64,000 nucleotides of DNA from contig CAJXMJ010000001.1 in assembly GCA_913056455.1 (NCBI GenBank), positions 310,001-374,000 of the forward strand, read 5' to 3'. Both the position numbers and the translations under genes were made by a program. Positions 1 to 8,413 of the stretch are shown piece by piece; position 1 is the first letter of the stretch; every line of letters begins with the position of its first letter. This DNA comes from an uncultured Fodinibius sp. GTDB lineage: Bacteria; Bacteroidota; Rhodothermia; Balneolales; Balneolaceae. The notes under the pieces were generated by a model. That model searched no databases, had not been told where the DNA came from, and saw nothing but the letters and a program-made list of their open reading frames with translations.

Positions 1-591
1 AAATACAAGCAAAATGGACGAGTTACAGCTTGTTTTTTGGGCGATGGAGCTGTTCCACAGGGTGCCCTGCACGAAACCCTGAATATGAGCCAGAACTGGG
101 GACTACCTTGTATCTACGCCGTCGAAAACAATGGTTATGCGATGGGTACTGCCGTACACCGCCATTCGGTTGGTGAAATCGTGGATCGTGCCGATGGTTT
201 CAGTATGAAGAAGATGGTGATCAACGGCATGGACGTGCTTACGGTTTATGAAAAGATGAAAGAGATCGCTGATGATGTGCGAGAAAACTCGGAGCCGTGG
301 TTTGTAGAAATACGGACCTATCGCTATCGTGGACACTCCATGTCAGATCCGATGAAATATCGAACAAAGGAAGAGCTCGAGGAATATGAGCAGCTCGATC
401 CGGTAGAACGCATCAAAAATTACTTGTTGGATGAAGATATCATTGATGAAGACAAGGTAGAAGAAATTGAAGATAGTGTAGAGGATACAGTGATGGAAGC
501 GATTGATTTTGCGGAGGAGAGTGATTTTCCCGAAAAGGAAGCGCTTTATGATCACATGTTTGCGGAAGATGATTATCCTTTCCATAGATAG
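1..591 (+). CDS. pdhA: Pyruvate dehydrogenase E1 component, alpha subunit (5' truncated)
   Basis: The reading frame is open from base 1, so the start lies upstream of the window; 196 C-terminal residues are visible. They contain the thiamine-diphosphate motif, beginning GDG at visible residues 14-16 and closing with ENNGY about 30 residues on. The conserved loop YRYRGHSMSDP of E1-alpha subunits follows. The tail is very acidic. In the family, this subunit and E1-beta form the decarboxylase that passes acetyl groups to the E2 lipoyl arm. It is followed after 55 bp by E1-beta and then E2, so the three probably form one operon. The assignment is firm for the 2-oxoacid dehydrogenase family. Pyruvate rather than branched-chain oxoacid specificity is inferred from the overall similarity. 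Confidence 0.93.
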   Translation, partial: KYKQNGRVTACFLGDGAVPQGALHETLNMSQNWGLPCIYAVENNGYAMGTAVHRHSVGEIVDRADGFSMKKMVINGMDVLTVYEKMKEIADDVRENSEPWFVEIRTYRYRGHSMSDPMKYRTKEELEEYEQLDPVERIKNYLLDEDIIDEDKVEEIEDSVEDTVMEAIDFAEESDFPEKEALYDHMFAEDDYPFHR

Positions 592-646
592 GTAATAGTA
601 TTTAGTAAAACTGCGAATTGACAATTTTTGAACTAACTACATAGAA

Positions 647-1630
647 ATGGCTGAGTTACAATTCAGAGAAGCAATCCGGGCTGCAATTGATGAAGAGATG
701 TCCCAGGATGAAGATATTTTTGTAATGGGCGAAGAAGTCGCAGAATACGACGGAGCCTATAAAGTAACCGAAGGTCTGCTTGATAAACACGGACCTAAGC
801 GGATGATCGATACGCCTATTTCGGAGCTCGGTTTTGCCGGCATCGGAGTGGGGGCGGCTATGAATGGCCTGCGTCCCATTGTCGAATTTATGACTTTTAA
901 CTTTGCTGTGCTGGCTGCTGATCAAATTATTAATCACGCTTCCAAAGCACGGTACATGACCGGCGGACAAGTTGAGATTCCGATCGTGTTTCGGGGACCC
1001 AACGCGTCTGCAGGTCAGTTAAGTGCAACGCACTCCGTATCCTATGATGCAATGTATGCGCATTTTCCCGGGCTTAAAGTTATTTATACCTCTGAACCGG
1101 CGGATGCCAAAGGATTGCTAAAGTCTGCGATAAGAGATGATAACCCGGTATTGTTTATGGAATCGGAGCAGATGTACGGACTGAAAGGAGAAGTACCCGA
1201 CGAAGATGACTTCACTATTCCTATTGGTAAAGCCAAGGTAAAACGAGAGGGGAGTGACGTAACAGTGATAGCACATGGTAAAATGTATCACGTTGCTACG
1301 CAAGCGGCTGAAAAGCTGGCTAAAGAAGATGTAGATGTGGAAATTGTTGATCCCCGTACGGTTAAACCGCTGGATATAGAAACAATTGTAAAGTCCATCC
1401 GCAAAACCAACCGTTGCGTAATTGTGGATGAGGCACATCCCTTTGGCGGGTTGGCAGCCGAGGTTGGATACCTGATTCAGCGAGAAGCTTTTGATTACCT
1501 GGATGCGCCTGTACAGCGTGTTACGCTGCCGGATACCAATGCACCCTTTGCAAAAAATCTGTTTGATGAGTGGTTGCCGAGTCCGGACCAGGTGATAGAT
1601 GCAATTAATACGGTTACTTATCGCAAGTAA
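647..1630 (+). CDS. pdhB: Pyruvate dehydrogenase E1 component, beta subunit
   Basis: This 327-residue protein has the length of E1-beta subunits. It opens with the typical FREAIRAAIDEEM segment and carries GEEVAEYDGAYKVTEGL, DTPISELGFAGIGVGAA and EFMTFNFA, all standard in the pyruvate dehydrogenase E1-beta/transketolase pyrimidine-binding domain. A C-terminal transketolase-like domain follows (VDPRTVKPLD, VDEAHPFGGLAAEV). It pairs with the upstream alpha subunit to form the cytoplasmic heterotetrameric E1. It sits 55 bp after E1-alpha and 28 bp before E2, on the same strand, consistent with a single operon ending at the terminator at 2941. Confidence 0.95.
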   Translation: MAELQFREAIRAAIDEEMSQDEDIFVMGEEVAEYDGAYKVTEGLLDKHGPKRMIDTPISELGFAGIGVGAAMNGLRPIVEFMTFNFAVLAADQIINHASKARYMTGGQVEIPIVFRGPNASAGQLSATHSVSYDAMYAHFPGLKVIYTSEPADAKGLLKSAIRDDNPVLFMESEQMYGLKGEVPDEDDFTIPIGKAKVKREGSDVTVIAHGKMYHVATQAAEKLAKEDVDVEIVDPRTVKPLDIETIVKSIRKTNRCVIVDEAHPFGGLAAEVGYLIQREAFDYLDAPVQRVTLPDTNAPFAKNLFDEWLPSPDQVIDAINTVTYRK

Positions 1631-1658
1631 TTTAAACCTATAAATTTAGATACTTACT

Positions 1659-2909
1659 ATGGCAGTTAAGGTTGAAATGCCCAAGCTAAGCGATACGATG
1701 GAAGAAGGCGTTATCGCTGCGTGGAATGTGGAAGAAGGAGATACGGTAGAATCCGGCGATGTTATTGCCGAGGTGGAAACTGATAAGGCAACAATGGAAG
1801 TTGAAGTTTTTGATGCCGGAACAATTCTGAAAATTCTTGTTGATGAAGGAGATGCCGTGCCGCTCGGCGGATTGATTGCCGTTATTGGTGAGGAAGGTGA
1901 AGATATCAGTGATATATTGGAAGAAGCTGGTTCCGAGGGCAGTTCTGATAAATCCTCTGAAAAGAAAAAGGAGGACACTGACAAAAAAGCTGAAGAAGGG
2001 GAAGAAAGTTTTGATCCTGTATTCGGTGACCTCGATAAAAAAGGAAATGGTCAGCCTGATGACGGACGTATCAAGGCTTCACCTTTGGCGCGTAAGATGG
2101 CTGAAGAACAAGGCATTAAACTTTCAAATGTTGAGGGCAGCGGGCCACACGGACGAATTATAAAGCGCGACATAGAAAGTTACGAGCCGTCAAAAGCTCC
2201 TGCTGCCGCACCTACTGCTACTGTAACGCAAGAGGATAAAGAGCACCGCGTATCGCAGATGCGTAAGACTATTGCTCGACGACTGTCCGAAAGTAAGTTC
2301 AGCAGTCCGCATTATTATGAGACTATTGATATAGATATGAGCGCGGTCTGGGATGCCCGAAAGCAGCTCAACGAAATCAGTGATACTAAAATCAGCTTTA
2401 ACGATATCGTGGTAAAAGCGGTGGCTACAGCACTGCTCAAGCATCCCGATATCAATAGCTCTTGGCAGGGAGATAAGATTATTGAGCACCGTAATGTAAA
2501 TGTTGCTGTGGCCGTGGGTATTGAAGAGGGACTTGTTACTCCTGTTATTGATAATACAGATCAGAAAGGATTACAGCAGATTGCGGCAGAGAGTAAGGAG
2601 CTTATTGAAAAAGCTCAAAATCGAGACTTGCAACCTGAAGAAATGGAGGGCAGTACCTTCACCGTAAGTAACCTCGGGATGTTCGGGATCGAGGAGTTTA
2701 CGGCCATAATAAACCCGCCTAATGCTTGTATTCTTGCTGTGGGGGCTATTCGTGAAGAACCGGTTGTCGAAGATGGGGAAGTAGTGCCCGGTAAGCGGAT
2801 GAAGGTCACTTTGTCCAGCGATCATCGTATTGTGGATGGAGTTTCAGCAGCTCAATTCTTAAATACCCTTAAGCAGATGCTTGAGAATCCATTGGGAATG
2901 GTGCTGTAA
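1659..2909 (+). CDS. pdhC: Dihydrolipoamide acetyltransferase, E2 of pyruvate dehydrogenase
   Basis: The protein has 416 residues and three visible parts. A single lipoyl domain spans residues 1-78, with the lipoylated lysine in ETDKAT at Lys43. A charged Glu/Lys-rich linker runs from about 85 to 130. A peripheral subunit-binding domain (139-173, with ASPLARKMA and GSGPHGRI) would hold E1 or E3. The C-terminal acyltransferase core (about 195-416) has the catalytic motif DHRIVDG, with His389 and Asp393. It transfers the acetyl group to CoA and forms the core of the complex. No E3 (lipoamide dehydrogenase) gene follows; a terminator is found 32 bp downstream. The symbols pdhC and aceF are both used for this gene. 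Confidence 0.95.
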   Translation: MAVKVEMPKLSDTMEEGVIAAWNVEEGDTVESGDVIAEVETDKATMEVEVFDAGTILKILVDEGDAVPLGGLIAVIGEEGEDISDILEEAGSEGSSDKSSEKKKEDTDKKAEEGEESFDPVFGDLDKKGNGQPDDGRIKASPLARKMAEEQGIKLSNVEGSGPHGRIIKRDIESYEPSKAPAAAPTATVTQEDKEHRVSQMRKTIARRLSESKFSSPHYYETIDIDMSAVWDARKQLNEISDTKISFNDIVVKAVATALLKHPDINSSWQGDKIIEHRNVNVAVAVGIEEGLVTPVIDNTDQKGLQQIAAESKELIEKAQNRDLQPEEMEGSTFTVSNLGMFGIEEFTAIINPPNACILAVGAIREEPVVEDGEVVPGKRMKVTLSSDHRIVDGVSAAQFLNTLKQMLENPLGMVL

Positions 2910-2940
2910 CCTAATCCAACCAATTATAAAATTTCTATTA

Positions 2941-2975
2941 AGCCCCGAACCTTTCGGCCCGGGGCTTTTTTATTT
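2941..2975 (+). terminator. Rho-independent terminator after the pdh operon
   Basis: A GC-rich hairpin, AGCCCCG pairing with CGGGGCT and further CC/GG pairs inside, is followed directly by a T-rich run. It lies 32 bp after the E2 stop codon and would end the pdh transcript. Confidence 0.9.
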
Positions 2976-3233
2976 ACGTGGGAGTGATCAGGATGTATCT
3001 CCTCTTGTATTCCGATCCAATCTCTAATCATGAGAGGAAGTATTTTCCGCATTGAGCCCTTCTCCTGAGTCTTAATAATACCTTCCCTAAATTCTAATAA
3101 TTGTAAAAAAGGCATTGCAGTCATTTTAAGCATGGTTATTAAGTATTAGAAAACCCTAATATATATTAGAATTTTTTAATATTAAGATTTTTTAATATAC
3201 TGATCACAGACTCAATCAAGAAGAAATAACACT
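2976..3233. other. Intergenic region, AT-rich, with a short direct repeat
   Basis: No convincing gene lies here. The last 100 bp are very AT-rich and contain ATTTTTTAATAT twice, at 3171-3182 and 3187-3198, just upstream of the small secreted protein. It probably holds that gene's promoter, but I cannot define the -10/-35 elements. Confidence 0.4.
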
Positions 3234-3635
3234 GTGCTAAAAAAATTCTACATATTGGGCATTCTTTTGATGGGGCTTTTTTCTTATTCCTCTGTTGGAC
3301 AAGGAGCACAAGCGACGATGCGTGTGAGCGCGAATGTTGTAAGTGGTTCAAGTTATGATATTGAAAAGCCGGAGCTTGTTATGCTATCTCAGAATCAAAA
3401 ATCTGATTTAGGATCAATAAAATTAAAAGGCATTGATGAAGGAGATGTCATCATAAAAAGTGCTGATAAAATTTTATTGACTGATCAGAGTGGTAACCAA
3501 ATAACAATGGATATTGAGAGTAATAGTAAACAAGCTCAGGGAACTAATAATATCCAGTTCAAGGGTCAGTCAGAAGGGCAGTTGCTAAGTACGGTTTATC
3601 AGGGAGAACTGACTACTTCTGTTGAACACTTTTAA
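3234..3635 (+). CDS. Small secreted pilin-like protein (DUF4402-like), orphan copy
   Basis: The protein has 133 residues and a GTG start. A hydrophobic signal peptide (about residues 4-24) ends near VGQGAQA. The mature part starts with an alternating strand (TMRVSANVV), is predicted beta-rich, has no cysteine, and ends STVYQGELTTSVEHF. The same layout (early VSANV/VSARV strand, C-terminal G-x-Y-x-G-x-hydrophobic strand with an aromatic end) is seen in the four minus-strand pilin-like proteins at 8414-11075. I infer it is another subunit of the same fibre, transcribed separately and convergently to the usher gene. No known function can be stated. The family assignment is weaker than for the others because the glycine-rich centre is short. 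Confidence 0.6.
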   Translation: MLKKFYILGILLMGLFSYSSVGQGAQATMRVSANVVSGSSYDIEKPELVMLSQNQKSDLGSIKLKGIDEGDVIIKSADKILLTDQSGNQITMDIESNSKQAQGTNNIQFKGQSEGQLLSTVYQGELTTSVEHF

Positions 3636-3655
3636 TAGTTTTAAAATAACTATTA
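3633..3655. repeat. Inverted repeat just after the orphan pilin-like gene
   Basis: TAATAGTT and AACTATTA are separated by 7 bp, beginning at the stop codon of the preceding gene. This may be a weak first terminator hairpin ahead of the stronger one at 3683. Confidence 0.4.
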
Positions 3656-3682
3656 GCGAATCAAAAGAGGAGTTCTCATTTC

Positions 3683-3719
3683 TAAATCTTAGTCCAGGAA
3701 AGACTAAGATTTACTTTTC
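3683..3719 (+). terminator. Terminator hairpin between convergent genes
   Basis: A perfect 12-bp inverted repeat (TAAATCTTAGTC / GACTAAGATTTA) with a 7-bp loop is followed by a short pyrimidine run. It lies between the plus-strand pilin-like gene and the 3' end of the minus-strand usher gene, so it can serve the former and perhaps both. Confidence 0.6.
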
Positions 3720-6700
3720 CTATTCTTCAATAAGAATAACTATAGGACGACCGATAGTTGATATTTTGGAAAGCTTTTCCTGTAGTTCCTGAGCCTCAGT
3801 CCATGAGCTTACGTTCTCAAAGCGGATTTTGTCTTTTTCGGGATAAGCAAGATTTGTGTCACTCCTGCCATCCGTTACAGAAGAAATAAATGCTTGCTCA
3901 GAATCTTCAGTAACCCCTTCAATTTCAACCTGATAGGTGAATTCCATGGCTCTTCGTTTGATTCTATCATCCGTTCCAAGCGTATCATCAAAAATATTTA
4001 TAAATGCGTCATGATAGGGAGAAGGAGTTTGCCTGATATCAGCCAACTGTGTTTTTAAAGAACTCCATGACGTCTTTGATTGATGAATATAGACCTCGTG
4101 GAGTTGTTTCTGAGAATCATAATTCACTGCTACTTTTTTATCGAGGGTAGCTTGGGCATGATCTGCAAAAAGCTGAGCCGAACGTTGGTCATTGAATGCA
4201 CCTACTTGAATATGTCGGTCCTCATTGATAAAAGCTTTATTAAAGGAATACTGATTGCGAATATTTTCCAATATGTGTTGCCGCTCCTGTTTAGATCCAA
4301 ACTTTTTATTGATATAAACTTTGTAGAGATCTGACTTTTCATTGTAGGTAATGGCGGTTTCTTGCCCTAATTTCTTTGCCGAATTATTGGCAAACTTTTC
4401 TGCCAGCTTATTTGTACTAAAAGCTCCAATTTGGATAAACTTACCCCTGACAGTGGTAGGTTTTTTATTACCGTTTCTCAATACAACGAGTGCGGATTCT
4501 TTGTATTGGCTGTTGTGATAGGAGAGGATAGTTTCCACAGCCTGTTTCCGATTGGTAAGAGGCACACTTCGGATACCGTACAAGTTGGTATTAGTATTGA
4601 ATACGACTGAAAAAGAACCGCCCAGATTCTTTGCTGCTTCTAAAGCGATACGTTTGGCTTTTTGTTCGGTTTTATAACTGGCAAGCTGAATTTTGTAATA
4701 TAAGTTTTGATCGGATTTCTCTTCGGCCGTTTGGGTTGATGCAGTAGTTTGGGCTGAAATATCCTCAGATTCTTCTAAATCATCAGTGGTATCACTTTTT
4801 GAAGTAACAACAAAACTTAGTCCTTCTATAAAGTCCCCTTCTGCAAGTGATTCAACTTCAATATCCATAGTGTCCGGTTTGGCCTCTGCTTGCAAAAAGT
4901 CTAATTGGGTAGGATCAATGAACAGGTGATACTTTCCGGGTGGGATCTCGTAAGTATAAAAGGAACCGTCGGAAAATGTACGCATTTCTTTACTAAATGG
5001 ATCCCGTTTTGACTCTTCATCATAATTTGATTCTAAATATAAACGTACTCCGCTGAGCCCTTCGAGTTGGCCCTCCCTTTTACGGTCTACTCGTCCGGAT
5101 ATAACCCCTGATTGATAAAAGGGAATCTCGATTGTTTTATATTGATTTGGATCGGTAACGATCGAAAAGTTTTGAACGTTCGGAACTAAGAGGGGATTAC
5201 TTAAAGCTCCTTTGTTAATCTCAAGATCATAACGATAGTAGGGAAGCAGCTGTGAAACATAATTAATGCCATTGTTGATATTAGTTTGACCACCGGCCCG
5301 GTTCATGCGTACCGCGGGATCCGAAATGATCTTATCAGTGCTGTCTTGGTACTCTCCATCATTATTATTGTCCACAAATAAACGAACTGCTGCTCCAGCC
5401 TGTCCCACCTGTTGGCGATTATTAAACAACAATTGATTGCCATAGGAATCATATCCTATTGATCCGCGAAGACTTTGATTGATGGCAATCTGTGATCCAG
5501 TGGTTCGTGCTGAAGTATTGCTGCGTACTTTATTAAAGTCGATAGTCAGGTTAAGACTCAGAGAATTAAATCCTCCAATAAAGTTGCGTCCGTAGGTTAA
5601 CTGCAGCCGCCCGGTTTCAAAAAGATCCCTTGATAGCTGGAATTCCATTTCTTCCAATTCTTTGATACCCGGCAGGTATGAAAGCTGTCCCCGAATAAAT
5701 AATCCGCGTAGTAAACCCGGAATGTCGTTGTATCGTCCCAATGAATATGTGTAGGAATTGGTAATACGCGAGGAGGTTGTTGCCTGCCAGCGAATATCTC
5801 CGGATTGTTGATCCTGATATCCGAACCGAACATTTAGACGGCCCAGCCTTGAACTTAAGTCGGCACGATAACGAATAAGCTTGGTTGTACCTCTCGTTTG
5901 ATATGTCGAAGACCATCGAATATTAAGGGGAAGTTCTCCAATTTGAAAGGGAGTAAAAAGAGATACTCTGCCGAGATGATCGCTCCCTCCCGTGTTATAA
6001 AGCTGACTATCCCCGGGATTGTAATCATATGACAAATTCCAGCTGGCCCCGCTACTGTAAACTACGCTTGAAGAAAAACGATAAAAGTTTTCAGAGTTGG
6101 CACTGGCACTAACAAGGTATTTTGAAAACAGACGTGCGTTAAGTGTGCTGGTAAAAGAAGGTAGTGAGCTGTGGTAGTCGGTTAAGTATTCGGTAGACCC
6201 TGTAGCTGTAAGCCAGTCGGTGATACCCGCTGAAAGGCTTGCCTCTCCCATGTATCCGCGCTCCGTTGAACCCAGTATGGGGTTCTGAAGCCGACCGGCA
6301 CTAATGCTGTAATCCACTTCTCCAGGGGGGAGATAATCAAAAGGTACTTGAATACGAGAACTCCGCTGTATGGTCTGTCCTGAAGGAGTGTAAACCTGAA
6401 CGGAGTAGTCAGTGCTGCCATAAGTAAGGGGGACCAAAAACCGATAGTTGCCGGACTCATCAGCTTCCTGGAAATCAATTAAGCGGTTATTGAGATATAA
6501 TTCGACCTCCGATTGTGCCGGCACATTCCCTTCAATGGGGTATCGATCAAAAAGGCGACGGGGTTCTATGGGTTTGTTGGATATTTTTACTCCGGTAATA
6601 GCTCTACTGCTTATTCCTTCAGAGTTGGTTTGTCCGGCAATGATGTTACTAAAATAGTTATTGTCTCGCTGAACATAGCGCCAGCGTAGTCCCTGTGTCG

Positions 6701-7442
6701 TAAATTGACTTTGCTGATCTGAAAAAGCCCCAAAAATATTTCCTTGCACATCACCGGCCAGCACCTCAGCACCAAGGCTGTTGCTAAACGTAAACATTTG
6801 TGAGTTGTCAGAGTAAAGGGTAGATAGATTGTAGTCGAGGAAAGCCCCGTTAAGTGTTTGATAGTTGCGATCATATTGCAGGGGATAGTAACTGCGATCA
6901 AAAAGGGGCTGTTCGCGGTCCAGTTGTTTACGCTCCTGTTCACGCTCGTAGGCGGCCACTACAGGCATCTTATCTGAGGTCTCCAGATCGAGCGTAAGCG
7001 CATTAAAATTGGTGGAGAAGCGAAGGCCAAATAGCTGTTCAAAAACTTCCGGTTTTAAAAAGTAGTCTATCTCTTTTATGAGGAAGTCATCGGCTTGCAG
7101 CTGAAGCTCTGTATCGCCGGCTTCGGCAATTTGATTGTTAAAATTAATCTGATATTGGGTTTCGCCAAGATATACTCCGGAAATAGTGAGCTTTCCCTGG
7201 TCTACCGTGTGATTTATTTCAAGAAGAGAAAACAGTTCGCTGACAGGCAGATAAAACTGATCATCTTTATAATAGGCGGTAACATAATTACTGACAACCC
7301 CTTGATATTGAAAGGTAAGATAGACTTCGGTACCGTTACCATTCCCGTTTTGCTGAGCCGGAGCTACTGATGCAAGGGCAAACAGAAGCCAAACTGTTGC
7401 CGAAATTGTAAATGTCTTAGTGGAAAGCCATTTGTTGCTCAC
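3720..7442 (-). CDS. Outer-membrane usher-like protein with C-terminal SPOR repeats
   Basis: The protein has 1240 residues, starts at GTG, and its start overlaps the stop of the chaperone gene (GTGA). The signal peptide covers about 1-29. Residues 38-155 form an N-terminal periplasmic region. About 190-650 is a long beta-barrel-like stretch interrupted by a plug-like domain (about 280-375: GNVPAQSEVELYLNNRLI, GNYRFLVPLTYG, QVPFDYLPPGEVDYS), as in fimbrial ushers. A calcium-loop-like DNNNDGEYQD lies at 691-700 and a carboxypeptidase-regulatory-like Ig domain at about 778-850. After an acidic linker (883-912) come three SPOR-type repeats (about 914-985, 1000-1070, 1075-1145; IQLASYKT, IQIGAFST, IQVGAFND) and a divergent fourth (about 1168-1240). 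SPOR domains bind denuded peptidoglycan in known proteins. I infer a fibre-assembly pore tethered to the cell wall. Most ushers are 800-900 residues; the excess is the tail. Confidence 0.8.
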   Translation of the reverse strand: MSNKWLSTKTFTISATVWLLFALASVAPAQQNGNGNGTEVYLTFQYQGVVSNYVTAYYKDDQFYLPVSELFSLLEINHTVDQGKLTISGVYLGETQYQINFNNQIAEAGDTELQLQADDFLIKEIDYFLKPEVFEQLFGLRFSTNFNALTLDLETSDKMPVVAAYEREQERKQLDREQPLFDRSYYPLQYDRNYQTLNGAFLDYNLSTLYSDNSQMFTFSNSLGAEVLAGDVQGNIFGAFSDQQSQFTTQGLRWRYVQRDNNYFSNIIAGQTNSEGISSRAITGVKISNKPIEPRRLFDRYPIEGNVPAQSEVELYLNNRLIDFQEADESGNYRFLVPLTYGSTDYSVQVYTPSGQTIQRSSRIQVPFDYLPPGEVDYSISAGRLQNPILGSTERGYMGEASLSAGITDWLTATGSTEYLTDYHSSLPSFTSTLNARLFSKYLVSASANSENFYRFSSSVVYSSGASWNLSYDYNPGDSQLYNTGGSDHLGRVSLFTPFQIGELPLNIRWSSTYQTRGTTKLIRYRADLSSRLGRLNVRFGYQDQQSGDIRWQATTSSRITNSYTYSLGRYNDIPGLLRGLFIRGQLSYLPGIKELEEMEFQLSRDLFETGRLQLTYGRNFIGGFNSLSLNLTIDFNKVRSNTSARTTGSQIAINQSLRGSIGYDSYGNQLLFNNRQQVGQAGAAVRLFVDNNNDGEYQDSTDKIISDPAVRMNRAGGQTNINNGINYVSQLLPYYRYDLEINKGALSNPLLVPNVQNFSIVTDPNQYKTIEIPFYQSGVISGRVDRKREGQLEGLSGVRLYLESNYDEESKRDPFSKEMRTFSDGSFYTYEIPPGKYHLFIDPTQLDFLQAEAKPDTMDIEVESLAEGDFIEGLSFVVTSKSDTTDDLEESEDISAQTTASTQTAEEKSDQNLYYKIQLASYKTEQKAKRIALEAAKNLGGSFSVVFNTNTNLYGIRSVPLTNRKQAVETILSYHNSQYKESALVVLRNGNKKPTTVRGKFIQIGAFSTNKLAEKFANNSAKKLGQETAITYNEKSDLYKVYINKKFGSKQERQHILENIRNQYSFNKAFINEDRHIQVGAFNDQRSAQLFADHAQATLDKKVAVNYDSQKQLHEVYIHQSKTSWSSLKTQLADIRQTPSPYHDAFINIFDDTLGTDDRIKRRAMEFTYQVEIEGVTEDSEQAFISSVTDGRSDTNLAYPEKDKIRFENVSSWTEAQELQEKLSKISTIGRPIVILIEE

Positions 7443-8287
7443 TCAACCGTAATTTGCTTTTCGAATGATACAGGTTCTATTTGTAAAAGATCATCTTGGC
7501 TAATATCACGCCGCTGTGATGTAATTTCACCGGAGACGGTGTACTGGCCAGGATTGAGATCCGAAAGATCCATATTGAATCTCCGCGTAATAGAGGTATA
7601 GACCGAATTCGTAGTGGTATTTTCATAAACTGTATCGCCGTTCTCATTAGAAACCTGCACGCTGAGTGATCCTACAAAAGGAGCATTACCGGTTTGTTCC
7701 ATCGTAACTGCAATTTGACCGGTGTTATCTGCTTGGGTAAAATCAACTGAAGAAACCTCTACACCTGTTTGAGCTTTTTGAGTACGATAGTGAGCAGCGA
7801 TAACCTGGTTGACGACCAAATTAATTTGAGCTCCCACCTGATTTTCTTCCACGGATTCTATAGGCGGGGAAACAGGGTTGGACTGAATTTTAACGCGAGA
7901 CCAATATCCACCGGGATCAAGGTTGTTGGGTGGACGTGCTACAAAACGAACGGTTTGGCGCTGTTTGGGTTGAAGAGTGAAATTTTGCGGGAATATTTTT
8001 ACCCAGTCGGCAATAGATTTTGTCTCGGCCAAAGTAGAATCGTTGACGATCATAAGCTGACCATCTCGTGTTGTCGGATAGCCAAACTCTGTGCTTATTG
8101 AAATCTCCTGTGCCTGATCGCCACTGTTACTAATAGTCAGTGATCCAAACCTGCTTTGGTTATCAAAAAATAAGGAGGTGGGGGCGATGCTAACCTGGGC
8201 AAATGATTGACTGGCTAAAAGGAAACTAAAACAGAGACAAAAGAATATTGCAGCTTTTTTAATGTCGGTAGATGCTAATAATTTCAT
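7439..8287 (-). CDS. Periplasmic fimbrial chaperone, PapD-like
   Basis: The 282-residue protein has a cleavable signal peptide ending near SFAQ (about residue 30). The mature protein begins VSIAPTSLFFDNQSRFGSLTISNSGDQAQEISI, an Ig-like first domain as in pilus chaperones. It continues with the typical segment IFPQNFTLQPKQRQTVRFV, matching the chaperone G1 strand and following basic residue, then a second beta domain (about 165-282). In characterised systems such chaperones donate a strand to complete pilin subunits and deliver them to the usher. The gene overlaps the usher gene by 4 bp and lies downstream of a pilin-like gene, which fixes its role better than sequence alone. It is longer than classical chaperones (about 230 residues) because of an extended second domain. 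Confidence 0.8.
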   Translation of the reverse strand: MKLLASTDIKKAAIFFCLCFSFLLASQSFAQVSIAPTSLFFDNQSRFGSLTISNSGDQAQEISISTEFGYPTTRDGQLMIVNDSTLAETKSIADWVKIFPQNFTLQPKQRQTVRFVARPPNNLDPGGYWSRVKIQSNPVSPPIESVEENQVGAQINLVVNQVIAAHYRTQKAQTGVEVSSVDFTQADNTGQIAVTMEQTGNAPFVGSLSVQVSNENGDTVYENTTTNSVYTSITRRFNMDLSDLNPGQYTVSGEITSQRRDISQDDLLQIEPVSFEKQITVE

Positions 8288-8344
8288 GATTGATAATATT
8301 TGATCCCGATAAGATAGCTACAATATATAGAAAGTTAATTTGTA

Positions 8345-8383
8345 TAAAAAAAGCTTCAGAGCAAATTTCAGGCTCTGAAGCTT
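8345..8383 (-). terminator. Intra-operon terminator between pilin and chaperone genes
   Basis: A perfect 12-bp inverted repeat (AAGCTTCAGAGC / GCTCTGAAGCTT, 9-bp loop) is followed on the minus strand by seven T residues. It lies 30 bp after the stop of the pilin-like gene and 58 bp before the chaperone start. It would end most transcripts after the abundant subunit and let a fraction read into the chaperone and usher genes. Confidence 0.85.
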
Positions 8384-8413
8384 TTTGATATCAAAGATTA
8401 TAAACTATGATGA

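Noticed and set aside
2924-3133. Minus-strand open frame of 69 codons after the pdh operon
   Set aside because: It runs through the pdh terminator, has no signal, domain or ribosome site, and its codon use is not gene-like.
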